A stretch of 64,000 nucleotides of DNA from Nocardioides houyundeii (GTDB lineage Bacteria > Actinomycetota > Actinomycetes > Propionibacteriales > Nocardioidaceae), in assembly GCF_002865585.1 (NCBI RefSeq), contig NZ_CP025581.1:1426001-1490000 (forward strand), written 5' to 3'. The notes beneath the pieces are model-generated. The model was not told the DNA's origin and did no database searches. It worked only from the letters and a program-made list of their open reading frames with translations. The position numbers were made by a program, and so were the translations under genes. Below are positions 44,404 to 54,243 of this stretch, piece by piece (position 1 is the stretch's first letter; the number at the start of each line of letters is the position of its first letter).

Positions 44404-45651
44404 CCTCACCCCGAAGCGTCGCCTGGGGTCCGGGCGGCAGATGATCCTGCTCCTGGTGTTCCTGCTGGTCCTGGGCGGAGCGGTCCGCTGGACCGTGCAG
44501 GCACGCGTCCCGACACCGCCGCACGCCGGACCGGATCGGATCGTGGTCGCGTCCGCCTCGCCTGCGGCCCTCGCGAGTCTCCTCCACGCCTTCCGCGCCG
44601 CCGTCGTGAACCGGGACGAGGCGGCCGCGACTGGTCTGGGTGCAGATGCCGGCGCGCGCCAGCAGCTGCGCCACGTCGTGCGCAACGCGCGCGCACTCGG
44701 GATCGGTGGGTTCGAGGTGCGCTACCTGCGCCAGGACGGGGAGGCAGCGCCCGGCGGAGCGCGCACGGTGGTGGCCGAGGTGAGGTGGCAGCTCGCCGGC
44801 TACGACCCCGCCCCCTCCGTCTCGAAGGTCTCGGTGCGGCTAGTCCCGGAAGGGGCCGGATCGCGATCGCAGGCATCGACGCCTCCGGCGGCGCCCCTGC
44901 CCCGCTGTGGCTCACCTCCCGCCTGCACGTCGAGCGCTCCGCCAGAGTGCTGGTGCTGGCCCAGGACTCGCCACGGGCCGCACGCCGCGAGGCTGTCCTG
45001 GCACGGCGTGCCCTGGCCCAGCTGGAGGCGGTGCTCCCGCAGTGGCGGGGGAAAGCCGTGGTCGAGGTGCCCGCCACGGGGCGCGGCCTCGCTGCCGCTC
45101 TCGGGGCCCAGGAACCCGTCCCGGAGGGCACGGCCGGCGTCGTGTCGCCGGCGGGGGAGGGGCGCGGCCCCCGGACGCCGGTCCACATCTTCATCAACGG
45201 TGCCGCGGCCGGGAGCCGTCCTCACCACCTTCCCAGCGCCCAGCTCGTGCTGACGCACGAGCTGGTGCACCTGGCCACCAGAGCTGGGGACGAGCACCTC
45301 CCGTACTGGCTGCTCGAGGGGTTCGCCGAGCACGTCGCACTTCGTGGAGTGCAGCCCGGCCCAGGTACGGCGGGGCGGATCGCCGGCGCGGTCCGTGCGG
45401 GTGGGGTGCCTGCCGGTCTGCCGGCTGCTGCGGACTTCGCGCCCGGGGCCCCCGGCGTCCAAGCGGCCTACCAGGCCGCCTGGCTGGCGTGCCGGGCCCT
45501 GGAACGACGCCTGGGGAGCGCCGGACTGGTCTCCCTGCACCAGCAGGTCCGCTCCGGGCGCAGCGTGGCCGACGCCCTGCGCCGGGCCGGATGGTCCCAG
45601 GAGGGACTGGTCCGGGCCTGGCAGGCGGAGCTCCGGGCGCTCGTCGGCTGA
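44384..45651 (+). CDS. Membrane-anchored zinc metallopeptidase (HELVH), with one frameshift
   Basis: One helix (MILLLVFLLVLGGAVRWTV) anchors the protein; an outer segment (ARALGIGGFEVRYLRQD, VAEVRWQLAGYD) follows. The frame breaks in the G run 44852-44855, and one more G joins SVRLVPEG to RIAIAGIDASGG. The second part has HIFINGAAAG, the zinc site LTHELVHLATR, a downstream LLEGFAEHVAL Glu/His and a helical end. About 422 residues restored. No close family recognised; it resembles gluzincins of the peptidase MA type. Start GTG 44384 or ATG 44441. It overlaps the hydrolase gene end, so likely one operon. Confidence 0.72.
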
Positions 45652-45705
45652 CGCCCGGGCACCGGTGATGGTGCTGGCTGGGAGCGCGGTGAGAAGGTGG
45701 TCCTC

Positions 45706-46929
45706 GTGACCCCGCCCCGACTCACGAGCCGCGTCGTGGGGTGGCTGGTCGCCGCCACCGCCGGGGCCTGCTTCCTGGTCCTCGCCGCGGTGCTGGTCCC
45801 GTGGCACCCCGTGCCCGACGGCCTGGCTGCGGTGCCCGCGGACAGTCTCTTCACGAGAGCACAGATCAGCCGAGCCGAGTCCTACGCAGGCCAGGCCCGC
45901 CTGCTGAGCTGGAGCTCGCTGGGCCTCTCGCTGATCGTCGTCGTCGCACTGGCGGCATCCGGCCTGGGCTCCGCGATGATGCGCCGGCTACCTGGGTCTT
46001 GGTGGGTGCGTACCGTCCTCGGGGTGGCGCTGACGCTGCTCGGCGTACGCCTGGTGACGCTCCCGTTCGCGCTCCTGCTGCTGCGGCTCCGGCGGGATTA
46101 CGGGCTGACGACGCAGCGCGTGCCGGCGTTTCTCCTCGACCTGACCGTCTCGCAGCTGGTCGAGACCGTGGGGACGGCGCTGGTCGTCCTCCTCGTCGTG
46201 GGCTGCGCCCGACGGTGGCGGACCTGGTGGCCGTTGATCTGCGCGACCGTGCTGGGAGCACTCGTCGTCCTGGTCTCGTTCGTCTACCCGGTGCTGGTGG
46301 AGCCCCTGTCCAACGACTTCACCACGCTGGGGCCGCGCCAGCTGCGGGAGGAGGTCACCGAGCTCGCGGACGAGATGGACGTGCAGCTGGACGACGTGGT
46401 GGTCGTGGACGCCTCGCGTCGCACCACGACGCTGAACGCGTGGGTCTCTGGACTGGGCAGCACCCGGCGCGTGGTGCTCTACGACAACCTGGTCACCGAG
46501 GTGCCTGGGCAGCAGGTGCGGTCGGTGGTCGCGCACGAGCTGGCGCACGCCCGGCACCAGGACGTGCTGACCGGCACGGTACTGGGCGCGCTGGGAGCCA
46601 TGGCGGCGGTGGGTCTGCTCGGCGCCTCGTGCACCCGGTCGGATGGCCGGCGACGGGTCGCGGCAGCAGCGACGGTGCCGGTGCTGCTGGCACTGCTCGC
46701 GGTCGGCGCACAGGTGGTGGCGCCGGTGGAGAACGGCATCAGTCGGCGCCTGGAGCTGCGAGCAGACGCGGATGCGCTGGCCGCGACCGGGGATCCCGAG
46801 GCGTTCGTGGCGGTGCAGCGGGCTCTGGCGCTCAGGTCCCTCGCGGATCCGACGCCGCCGAGATGGTCGTCGTGGTGGTGGGGGAGCCACCCCGGGGTGC
46901 TGGAGCGCGTGGCGCTCGCTCGGCGGTGA
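45706..46929 (+). CDS. M48-family (Ste24/CAAX-protease-like) membrane peptidase
   Basis: The 407-residue protein has about six membrane helices and the zinc site HELAHARHQD two thirds along, with NAWVSGLGSTRRVVLYDNL before it and RRLELRADADALAAT as the third zinc-ligand region. Ste24-type enzymes cleave prenylated peptides in eukaryotes; bacterial members are thought to handle membrane proteins. GAAGG eight bases before GTG 45706 favours that start over GTG 45697. With the previous two genes it forms a row of envelope hydrolases. Confidence 0.85.
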   Translation: MTPPRLTSRVVGWLVAATAGACFLVLAAVLVPWHPVPDGLAAVPADSLFTRAQISRAESYAGQARLLSWSSLGLSLIVVVALAASGLGSAMMRRLPGSWWVRTVLGVALTLLGVRLVTLPFALLLLRLRRDYGLTTQRVPAFLLDLTVSQLVETVGTALVVLLVVGCARRWRTWWPLICATVLGALVVLVSFVYPVLVEPLSNDFTTLGPRQLREEVTELADEMDVQLDDVVVVDASRRTTTLNAWVSGLGSTRRVVLYDNLVTEVPGQQVRSVVAHELAHARHQDVLTGTVLGALGAMAAVGLLGASCTRSDGRRRVAAAATVPVLLALLAVGAQVVAPVENGISRRLELRADADALAATGDPEAFVAVQRALALRSLADPTPPRWSSWWWGSHPGVLERVALARR

Positions 46930-46967
46930 CCTCGGTCCCCGGGAGACGGGCAGCCGCGCGGAGGCGG

Positions 46968-47171
46968 TCAGCAGCTGCCGGTGTGGGTGCTGGCGTTCAT
47001 GGTCTCGCAGGAGCCCCCGAACAGGTCGGCCACGGCTCCACCGAACATGAAGACCGAGAGCACGATCAGGGCGGCGATGCCGGCGATGAGGAGTCCGTAC
47101 TCGACGCTCGAGGCGCCCTGCTCCGACGTGCGGCGACGACCCCGGTCACGTGCGGTGTAGTAGGTGCGCAT
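46968..47171 (-). CDS. flp: Flp-type pilin, second copy
   Basis: The 67-residue prepilin has a basic leader (TARDRGRRRTSEQ), the processing motif GASSVEYGLLIAGIAAL with the invariant Glu-Tyr, one hydrophobic helix, and a short C-terminus with two cysteines (GGSCETMNASTHTGSC) that could form a disulfide. Flp pilins are assembled by the Tad machinery encoded just to the right. GAGGAG precedes the ATG. A strong hairpin separates it from the first pilin gene. Confidence 0.88.
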   Translation of the reverse strand: MRTYYTARDRGRRRTSEQGASSVEYGLLIAGIAALIVLSVFMFGGAVADLFGGSCETMNASTHTGSC

Positions 47172-47201
47172 GCGTTCTCCTCGGGTTGGGAAAAGTGAGA
47201 T

Positions 47202-47232
47202 GGCGCGGTTCCGAGACTCTCGGAACCGCGCC
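47202..47232 (-). terminator. Perfect hairpin between the two flp genes (attenuator-like)
   Basis: GGCGCGGTTCCGAGA at 47202-47216 and TCTCGGAACCGCGCC at 47218-47232 form a perfect 15-base inverted repeat with one base between. On the minus strand it comes after flp-1 and is followed by CACTTTTCCC, so it can act as a partial terminator or 3' stabiliser before flp-2. Confidence 0.75.
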
Positions 47233-47252
47233 GCGTCACGCACGACGAGCGG

Positions 47253-47450
47253 TCAGTTAGCCTGGCCCGAGCTGATCGCCGAGCTGGTGTTGCCGAAGAT
47301 GCCGGAGACGAGGCCACCGAAGGCGAACACGACGACGACGATGAGGGCGGCGATGCCGGCCACGAGGAGGCCGTACTCGACGGCGGAGGCGCCGCGCTCG
47401 TCCATCTTGGACTTCTTGGCGTCGAGGAGGATGGTGAGGTACTGAAGCAT
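47253..47450 (-). CDS. flp: Flp-type pilin, first copy (likely the main pilin)
   Basis: The 65-residue prepilin has a leader ending in DERG and the mature start ASAVEYGLLVAGIAALIVVV with the Glu-Tyr pair required for TadV-type processing and assembly. The C-terminus is Gly/Ser/Asn-rich, without cysteines. It is the first of two pilin genes and the closest to the candidate promoter, so it is probably the more highly expressed. The prepilin peptidase TadV/CpaA and TadE-type minor pilins are not in this window. Confidence 0.9.
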   Translation of the reverse strand: MLQYLTILLDAKKSKMDERGASAVEYGLLVAGIAALIVVVVFAFGGLVSGIFGNTSSAISSGQAN

Positions 47451-47570
47451 TGGGGTGGTCCTTCCGGTGAATGCTTGGGATTCGGGTCCGGCAGGCACTC
47501 GCCTGATCCGTTGAGGCAATCCTCCGGCAATGCGGGACCGGATGTGATCGGAAGAACAGTCACGCTCGTC

Positions 47571-47588
47571 TAGTCAATTGGGACTAGT
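47571..47588 (-). promoter_or_regulatory. Dyad CTAGTC-AATTGG-GACTAG upstream of flp
   Basis: CTAGTC (47571-47576) and GACTAG (47583-47588) form a perfect inverted repeat with a six-base centre, about 120 bases before the flp-1 start in the 160-base gap between the response regulator and flp-1. On the minus strand TTGACT overlaps the dyad and could be a -35 element. A NarL-type dimer is a plausible binder since its gene is next door; not proven. Confidence 0.4.
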
Positions 47589-47610
47589 TCCGGCGCGTCC
47601 CGGGGGAGGT

Positions 47611-48285
47611 TCAGTGGCCCATGGGGTTCATGCTGGACAGCAGCCCGCTGCGCATCGCGGTGACCAGCGCCTGCGCCCGGTTCGTGGCGCCGAGCTTCTG
47701 GTAGATCCGGGCGATGTGGGACTTCGCCGTGGACTCGCTCATGTACAGCTTGCCCGCGATCTGTCCCGCGCCCAACCCGTCCGCCAGCAGCACCAGGACC
47801 TCCTGCTCACGGTCGGAGAGTCGCGAGGTCTCGCCACTCATCCGCCGGATCATGGCCGCGGAGAGCCCGGCGCACAGGAACGTGCGAGGGGAGATGGCCG
47901 CGTGCTTGGCCGCCTTGACCACCTCTGTGGAGGGGGCGTCCTTGCCGACGAAGGCGGAGGCGCCGGCCTCCATGGCGGCGAAGATCTGCTCGTCGCCGGA
48001 GTGCATGGTCAGCACCACCAAGCCTGTGTGCGGGGCCGCCTTGCGCACTGCCCGGACGATGTCCAGGCCGGTGCCGTCGGGCAGCTGGAGGTCGGTCACC
48101 ACCACCTGGGGCCGGGTCTCGGAGAAGGCGCGCATCGCCTCGCCCACCGAGCCGGCCTGGGCCAGCACCGTGGTGCCCGGGTCGAGGGAGAAAGCGGTCG
48201 CGAGACCGTGCCGGATCAGCTCGTGGTCGTCCACGAGGAGCACGGTGGTAGGTCCGGTGGGCAGCTCGGTCTCAGTGTGGTTCAT
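47611..48285 (-). CDS. NarL/LuxR-type response regulator
   Basis: The receiver domain has the acidic pair VDDHELIRHG, the phospho-Asp at 65 in VVTDLQLPDG, Thr in VVLTMHSGDE and Lys in FVGKDAP. The C-terminal LuxR HTH has LSDREQEVLVLLADG and MSESTAKSHIARIYQKLGAT. 224 residues. The ATG overlaps the kinase stop, so the pair is translated together. Set between the tad platform genes and the pilins, it likely controls pilus expression (inference). Confidence 0.92.
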   Translation of the reverse strand: MNHTETELPTGPTTVLLVDDHELIRHGLATAFSLDPGTTVLAQAGSVGEAMRAFSETRPQVVVTDLQLPDGTGLDIVRAVRKAAPHTGLVVLTMHSGDEQIFAAMEAGASAFVGKDAPSTEVVKAAKHAAISPRTFLCAGLSAAMIRRMSGETSRLSDREQEVLVLLADGLGAGQIAGKLYMSESTAKSHIARIYQKLGATNRAQALVTAMRSGLLSSMNPMGH

Positions 48286-49883
48286 GCGTCGATCGCATCC
48301 TTTTCCGTTCTCGGGTGGGTCAAGGGCATGCTCAGTCCCGCTTCGGCCAGCTGCCCCAGCCGCACCGACACGCGGGTGCCGCGCACAGGGCTGGAGCTCA
48401 CTTCCAGGATCCCGCCGATCAGGGCGGCGCGCTCCTTCATGATGGAGAGGCCGTGGGAGTCGTGCCGGCCGGTCTGGAGACCTTGGCCGTCGTCGCTCAC
48501 CACGATCTCCGCGGCCGGCGCCTGCACCCGGCAGTGCACGTCGATGAGCTGTGCGGCGGAGTGCTTCACCGCGTTGTTCATCGCCTCCTGGGCGATCCGC
48601 AGCAGCTCTGCCTCCACCTCGTGACGCAGCCTGCTGGTCCGCTCGTCGACGGTGACCTTGATCGGGATGCCGGAGACGTCGCTGAGGTGGCGCGCCAGCG
48701 TGGCAATGGCGGCGCCCAGGCTCTCGCTGGAGCCGGCCTGGGTGCGCAGCGTCATCACCGAGCGTCGTACCTCGCCGACGACGGAGGTGATCATCGCCCG
48801 TAGCTGTTGCAGCGCGGCCTCCTGCGCCGGGGAGGCGGCCGAGCCGATCAGGGCATCGACCACGTACCCCATCGACGCGATGTCCTGGGCGACTCCGTCG
48901 TGCATCTCTCGCGCCAGACGCCGACGCTCGTCCGACATCGCCGCGTCCCGGAAGGCGGTGAAGAGCTGAGCCGTGTCCAGGCGGAGCGCCTTGGGGGCCA
49001 GGCGGGTGGCGAGTGCGTCGAGCTGGGCGATCACCTGCGTGGGGTCCGGGTCGACGTGCGGCGCGAGCCGGCCGGTGACCACCGCGATGGGGGTCCCGGA
49101 GCTGGTGACCTGGAAGGCCACGTCGTTGCCGAGCACCCGGGGCTTGCCGTCGTGCCAGACAGCGTTTGCCATCTCGTCGTTGTCGTCGCTGTCCACCCCG
49201 TCCGCGGAGGAGCGGGTGACCAGCGGTAGCAGCACGCTGTCGCGCTGCACGTGGAGCACGACCACCTCCAGCGGCAGCTCCTCGCTGACCTCCTCCAGGA
49301 TGGTCCCGCCCATGCTCATCGGGTCCAGGCCGCCCTGCAGCTTGGCCGAGAGGTCGTTCAGCTCGGTGATCAGCAGCCGCGCCTCTCGGTAGGCCGCCGA
49401 GCTGTCGTCCTGAGGGAGCGTGCTGACGAAGAAGCTCGCGACCAGTCCGAGACCCAGTCCGGTCACCACCCAGGTGAAGATGTCGGCGACCTGGGACACG
49501 CTGGGAGCATCGCTGCGCAGGGCCATCACCGCCGCCATCGCGATGGTCTGCGCCGCCAACGACTCCGTGACGCCCCGGACGCTGCGGACCAGGCCGTGGA
49601 CGAACGGGGGGACCGCGAGGCCGGCGAGCAGCGCGGGCGCCACGTCGTAGAACAACCCGGCGATCATGCCCATGAGACAGGCCTCCGCCAGGCACGCCAG
49701 CATGACGGGCGTCGCCGTGCGCATCAACCACGAGGCAGCCACCCAGGTGGTGGCCAACGAGAAGAGCCCGCCCAGGGCGTCCACCTCGCGGCTCCACAGG
49801 ATCGAGACCCCGACAGCGAGCAGCACGAAGGCGCGGCTGCCGTTGATCAGGCCCGCGTGCTGGCGCTCCGCACGCAGTGACAT
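48282..49883 (-). CDS. NarX-type (HisKA_3) membrane sensor histidine kinase
   Basis: Five or six N-terminal helices (residues 18-155) form the input, then a GAF-like region of about 140 residues (LPLEVVVLHVQRDSVLLPLV, GTPIAVVTGRL), a HisKA_3 dimerisation helix with His328 in RRRLAREMHDGVAQ and an ATPase domain (LLRIAQEAMNNAVKH, VSDDGQGL, GLSIMKERAALIGG). The start overlaps the tadC stop by one base. It is thus part of the tad operon and pairs with the downstream regulator. The signal is unknown. Confidence 0.9.
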   Translation of the reverse strand: MSLRAERQHAGLINGSRAFVLLAVGVSILWSREVDALGGLFSLATTWVAASWLMRTATPVMLACLAEACLMGMIAGLFYDVAPALLAGLAVPPFVHGLVRSVRGVTESLAAQTIAMAAVMALRSDAPSVSQVADIFTWVVTGLGLGLVASFFVSTLPQDDSSAAYREARLLITELNDLSAKLQGGLDPMSMGGTILEEVSEELPLEVVVLHVQRDSVLLPLVTRSSADGVDSDDNDEMANAVWHDGKPRVLGNDVAFQVTSSGTPIAVVTGRLAPHVDPDPTQVIAQLDALATRLAPKALRLDTAQLFTAFRDAAMSDERRRLAREMHDGVAQDIASMGYVVDALIGSAASPAQEAALQQLRAMITSVVGEVRRSVMTLRTQAGSSESLGAAIATLARHLSDVSGIPIKVTVDERTSRLRHEVEAELLRIAQEAMNNAVKHSAAQLIDVHCRVQAPAAEIVVSDDGQGLQTGRHDSHGLSIMKERAALIGGILEVSSSPVRGTRVSVRLGQLAEAGLSMPLTHPRTEKDAIDA

Positions 49884-50809
49884 CAGCCGAGGCTGTCCAT
49901 GATGGTGATCGCGGCTGGCCCCATGACGGCGATGAACAGGGTGGGCAGGATGCAGAAGATGAGCGGCACCGTCATCTTGACCGGGACCTGCTGCGCCTTC
50001 TCCTCCGCGCGCTGGCGGCGCTTCGTGCGCATCTCCGCGGACTGCACCCGGAGCACCTGGGCGATCGGGATACCGAAGGCATCGGCCTGGACCAGTGCGC
50101 TCACGAAGCTGCGCAGGTCGTCCAGGTTGGTCCGTTCCGCCAGGCCGCGCAGGGCATCGGCACGGCCAGTGCCGATCTGCATCTCGCGCAGCACCCGCGA
50201 GAACTCCTCGGAGAGCGGACCGGTGGTGTTGCGTGCCACCTGCTGGACCGCCGCGTCGAAGGCCAGGCCGGACTCCACGCTGATGGTGAGCAGGTCGATG
50301 GCGTCGGGGAGCTCCCGCTGCAGCAGGTTCTGCCGGTCGTAGGCCTTCTGGTACAGGAACATGTTGGCGCCGTAGTAGCCCACCACGGTGCCCACGGCGA
50401 TGAAGCCGATGCGGGTGGTGAGCGCGAAGCCGAGCATGAAGGAGAACAGGAAGAACAGCACCAGACCGGCGGCGGCTCCGATCACCTTCATGGCCACGAC
50501 CCGGTCCACGGTCCAGCCGGGCGGGTTGCCCGCCAGCTCGAGCTTGCGGTAGATGCGCTCGGTGCTGTCGGAGCCGCTGAGACGACGGCCGATCGCCAGG
50601 GCGCGGGCCTGCAGGGGCGCCAGCACCCGCTCGGAGAACGGACGGTCGAACTCGGCCGTCAGCTCCTTCGGCATGTCGCCCATGGCCTCGAGGGCAGCGA
50701 TCGAGCGGCTGAGGCCGCTCTGCTCCTTGGAGGCGTCCCTGGTGGCCATGGCGGCCAGCGCGATGGCCGAAGCCACCATCAGCACGCCGAGCAGCAGAAA
50801 GATCGTCAT
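49883..50809 (-). CDS. tadC: Tad pilus inner-membrane platform protein TadC
   Basis: The 308 residues include the GSPII_F core: LPDAIDLLTISVESGLAFDAAV, VLREMQIGTGRADALRGLAE and FVSALVQADAFGIPIAQVLR, between a helix pair before and IFCILPTLFIAVMGPAAI at the end. TadB and TadC form the membrane platform driven by TadA. Start and stop overlap the neighbours by one or a few bases. Confidence 0.92.
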   Translation of the reverse strand: MTIFLLLGVLMVASAIALAAMATRDASKEQSGLSRSIAALEAMGDMPKELTAEFDRPFSERVLAPLQARALAIGRRLSGSDSTERIYRKLELAGNPPGWTVDRVVAMKVIGAAAGLVLFFLFSFMLGFALTTRIGFIAVGTVVGYYGANMFLYQKAYDRQNLLQRELPDAIDLLTISVESGLAFDAAVQQVARNTTGPLSEEFSRVLREMQIGTGRADALRGLAERTNLDDLRSFVSALVQADAFGIPIAQVLRVQSAEMRTKRRQRAEEKAQQVPVKMTVPLIFCILPTLFIAVMGPAAITIMDSLG

Positions 50810-52709
50810 CAGACTTCCACCTTCACGAGTCGGCTCATCCAGAACGCCCCGACACTCAGCAGCACGAGTCCGCCACCGAGCATCGCCAACCCCAGCGGGG
50901 TGTCGAAGAGCACGCCGACGTAGTCGGGCTTGGTCAGCACCAGGAAGAGCATGAAGCCGGGAGGCAGGCCGCCCAGCACGTAGCCGGAGAGCTTGCCCTC
51001 GGCCGCCAGGGCGCGGACCTGCCGGCGCATGTACTCCCGCTCCCGGATGGTGACGGCCACGGTGTCCAGCAGCTCACCGAGGTTGCCGCCGACCTGGCGC
51101 TGGATGCGGATGGCCATCACGATCCAGGCGAAGTCCTTGCTGTCGAACCGCTCGGTGATGCCCTCCATGGCGTCCTCGATGGTCACGCCCAGGCGGGTCT
51201 CCACGAGCACCCTCTTGAACTCACCGGCGATGGGCTCGCTGCCCTCGCGGACGATGGTGTCGATGGACTGTGCCAGTGAGAGCCCCGCGGACAAGGACCC
51301 GGACATCAGCTGGAGGGTGTCGGGGAGCAGGGTCTCGAACTGCTTGAGGCGCTTCTTCCTCTTCCGACCCAGCCACAGCCACGGCAGGACCACACCGAGC
51401 AGGATGAAGATCAGGCCGACGACGAAGTTCCCCTTGCCGATGAGCAGGCCGGCGAGACCGGCGACCAGGACGACGCCCAGGTGGGTGAGCAGCCACTCCG
51501 ATGCCCGCATGTCGCTACCTGCTGCCTCGAGCCGCTTGGCGATCCGGGCCTCGAGCGACTTGTTGCGCTTCAGGACGGACTCGGCAGCGCCCTTGGCCTG
51601 CGCGAGGGTCTGGCCGGAGGCGCGGCCGGGCGCTGCCCCGGTCCCGGTCGCTCCGGCTCCGGCGGCGTACAGGTTCACCCGCTCCTCGGCCGTGAGCTCC
51701 CGCTTGGTGAAGCCGGAGAGCAGGGCGGCGAGGAAGCCCAGGAGACCGACGCCGACGAGGGCGAGGGCTGCCCACTTGCCCCACTCAGGAACCATCAGGC
51801 CCTGGTCCTGCGAGGGCAGCCGGACCGAGGACGGCGCCCGGTAGCCCTGGTCGCGGATCGGCACGAACGCCTCGGCCGTGAGCGTCTGGGCGCCCGATCG
51901 CATGGTGACCACGACGTTGGACTCGCGGGTCTCGACCTGCGTCGGGAGGGTGGCGCTGACGAGGATCTGCCGGGCGAGGACCTGAGCCTCCGCCGAGAAG
52001 GCGGCGGTGAGGGCCTCCGGCTCGGCGCTGATCACCGTGCCGTTCCCGGCCTCGCTGAGGCTGGTGAGCTCGGACAGGGCACCGTCCTGGTCCAGCGACA
52101 CCACGTCGACCAGCGCCCGGGACGTCTCGATGGCGCGGATGACGGTGGTCAGCTTGGTCTTGCTGGTGTCGGCTCCGTCCGAGAGCACCAGGATGCTTCG
52201 CTGGCCCTCGTCGCCGGCCATCTCGGTGGCGGCGAGCACGCCGTTGTAGAGGCGGGTCCCGCCGCTGAGCTCCAGCCCGGGCAGCACCGCGGTGGCAGCG
52301 GCCCGGTCCGTGGTCGGCAGGAGCGCCTCCTCGACCTGGCCGTCGAAGGTCACGATGCCGACCTTCACGTCCGCGGGGACCGTCGCCAGGTAGGCGCTGG
52401 CCGCGGCCTTGGCGGCCTCGAATCGGGGGCCGGCCATCGACTTGCTGGTGTCGATGGCCAGGATTGTGGTGCGCTCGATCTTCTGGCCCCCGGCCGGCTC
52501 CGCCGTCGACGTGGTCGGGAAGCCGTCGATCTCGACGACGACGCTGGACAGGTCGACGTCGGCGCCGGGCGGGACGCTCACCAGGACCCGCACCCCGTCA
52601 GCGCTGGGCTCCACGTGGGCGATGGTGGTGTCGTCCGCGGCCTGGGCGGGGAGCGGCAGACCGATCAAGGCCACCAGACCCGCGGCCGCCAAGAGGCGGG
52701 GGAGACGCA

Positions 52710-52710
<1 letters not shown>
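50809..52710 (-). CDS. von Willebrand A domain fused to TadB platform protein
   Basis: A signal peptide (residues 1-24, ending PAQA) exports a vWA domain with a complete MIDAS: DTSKS (87-91), Thr152 in GGTRLYNG and Asp178 in LSDGADT. A membrane helix (about 307-330), a basic linker, two more helices and a GSPII_F domain follow (LLPDTLQLMSGSLSAGLSLA, VLVETRLGVTIEDAMEGITE, RQVGGNLGELLDTVAVTIRE). The whole is 633 residues, roughly twice a normal TadB. The vWA would lie outside, the F domain in the membrane platform. Metal-dependent adhesion or pilus-gating is inference. Confidence 0.9.
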
Positions 52711-54239
<1,529 letters not shown>

Positions 54240-54243
54240 GTCG

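Noticed and set aside
48282..49883. Kinase and regulator as part of a nitrate-sensing Nar system
   Set aside because: The kinase is NarX-like only in its core; the input lacks the NarX periplasmic P-box region and no nitrate genes are near.
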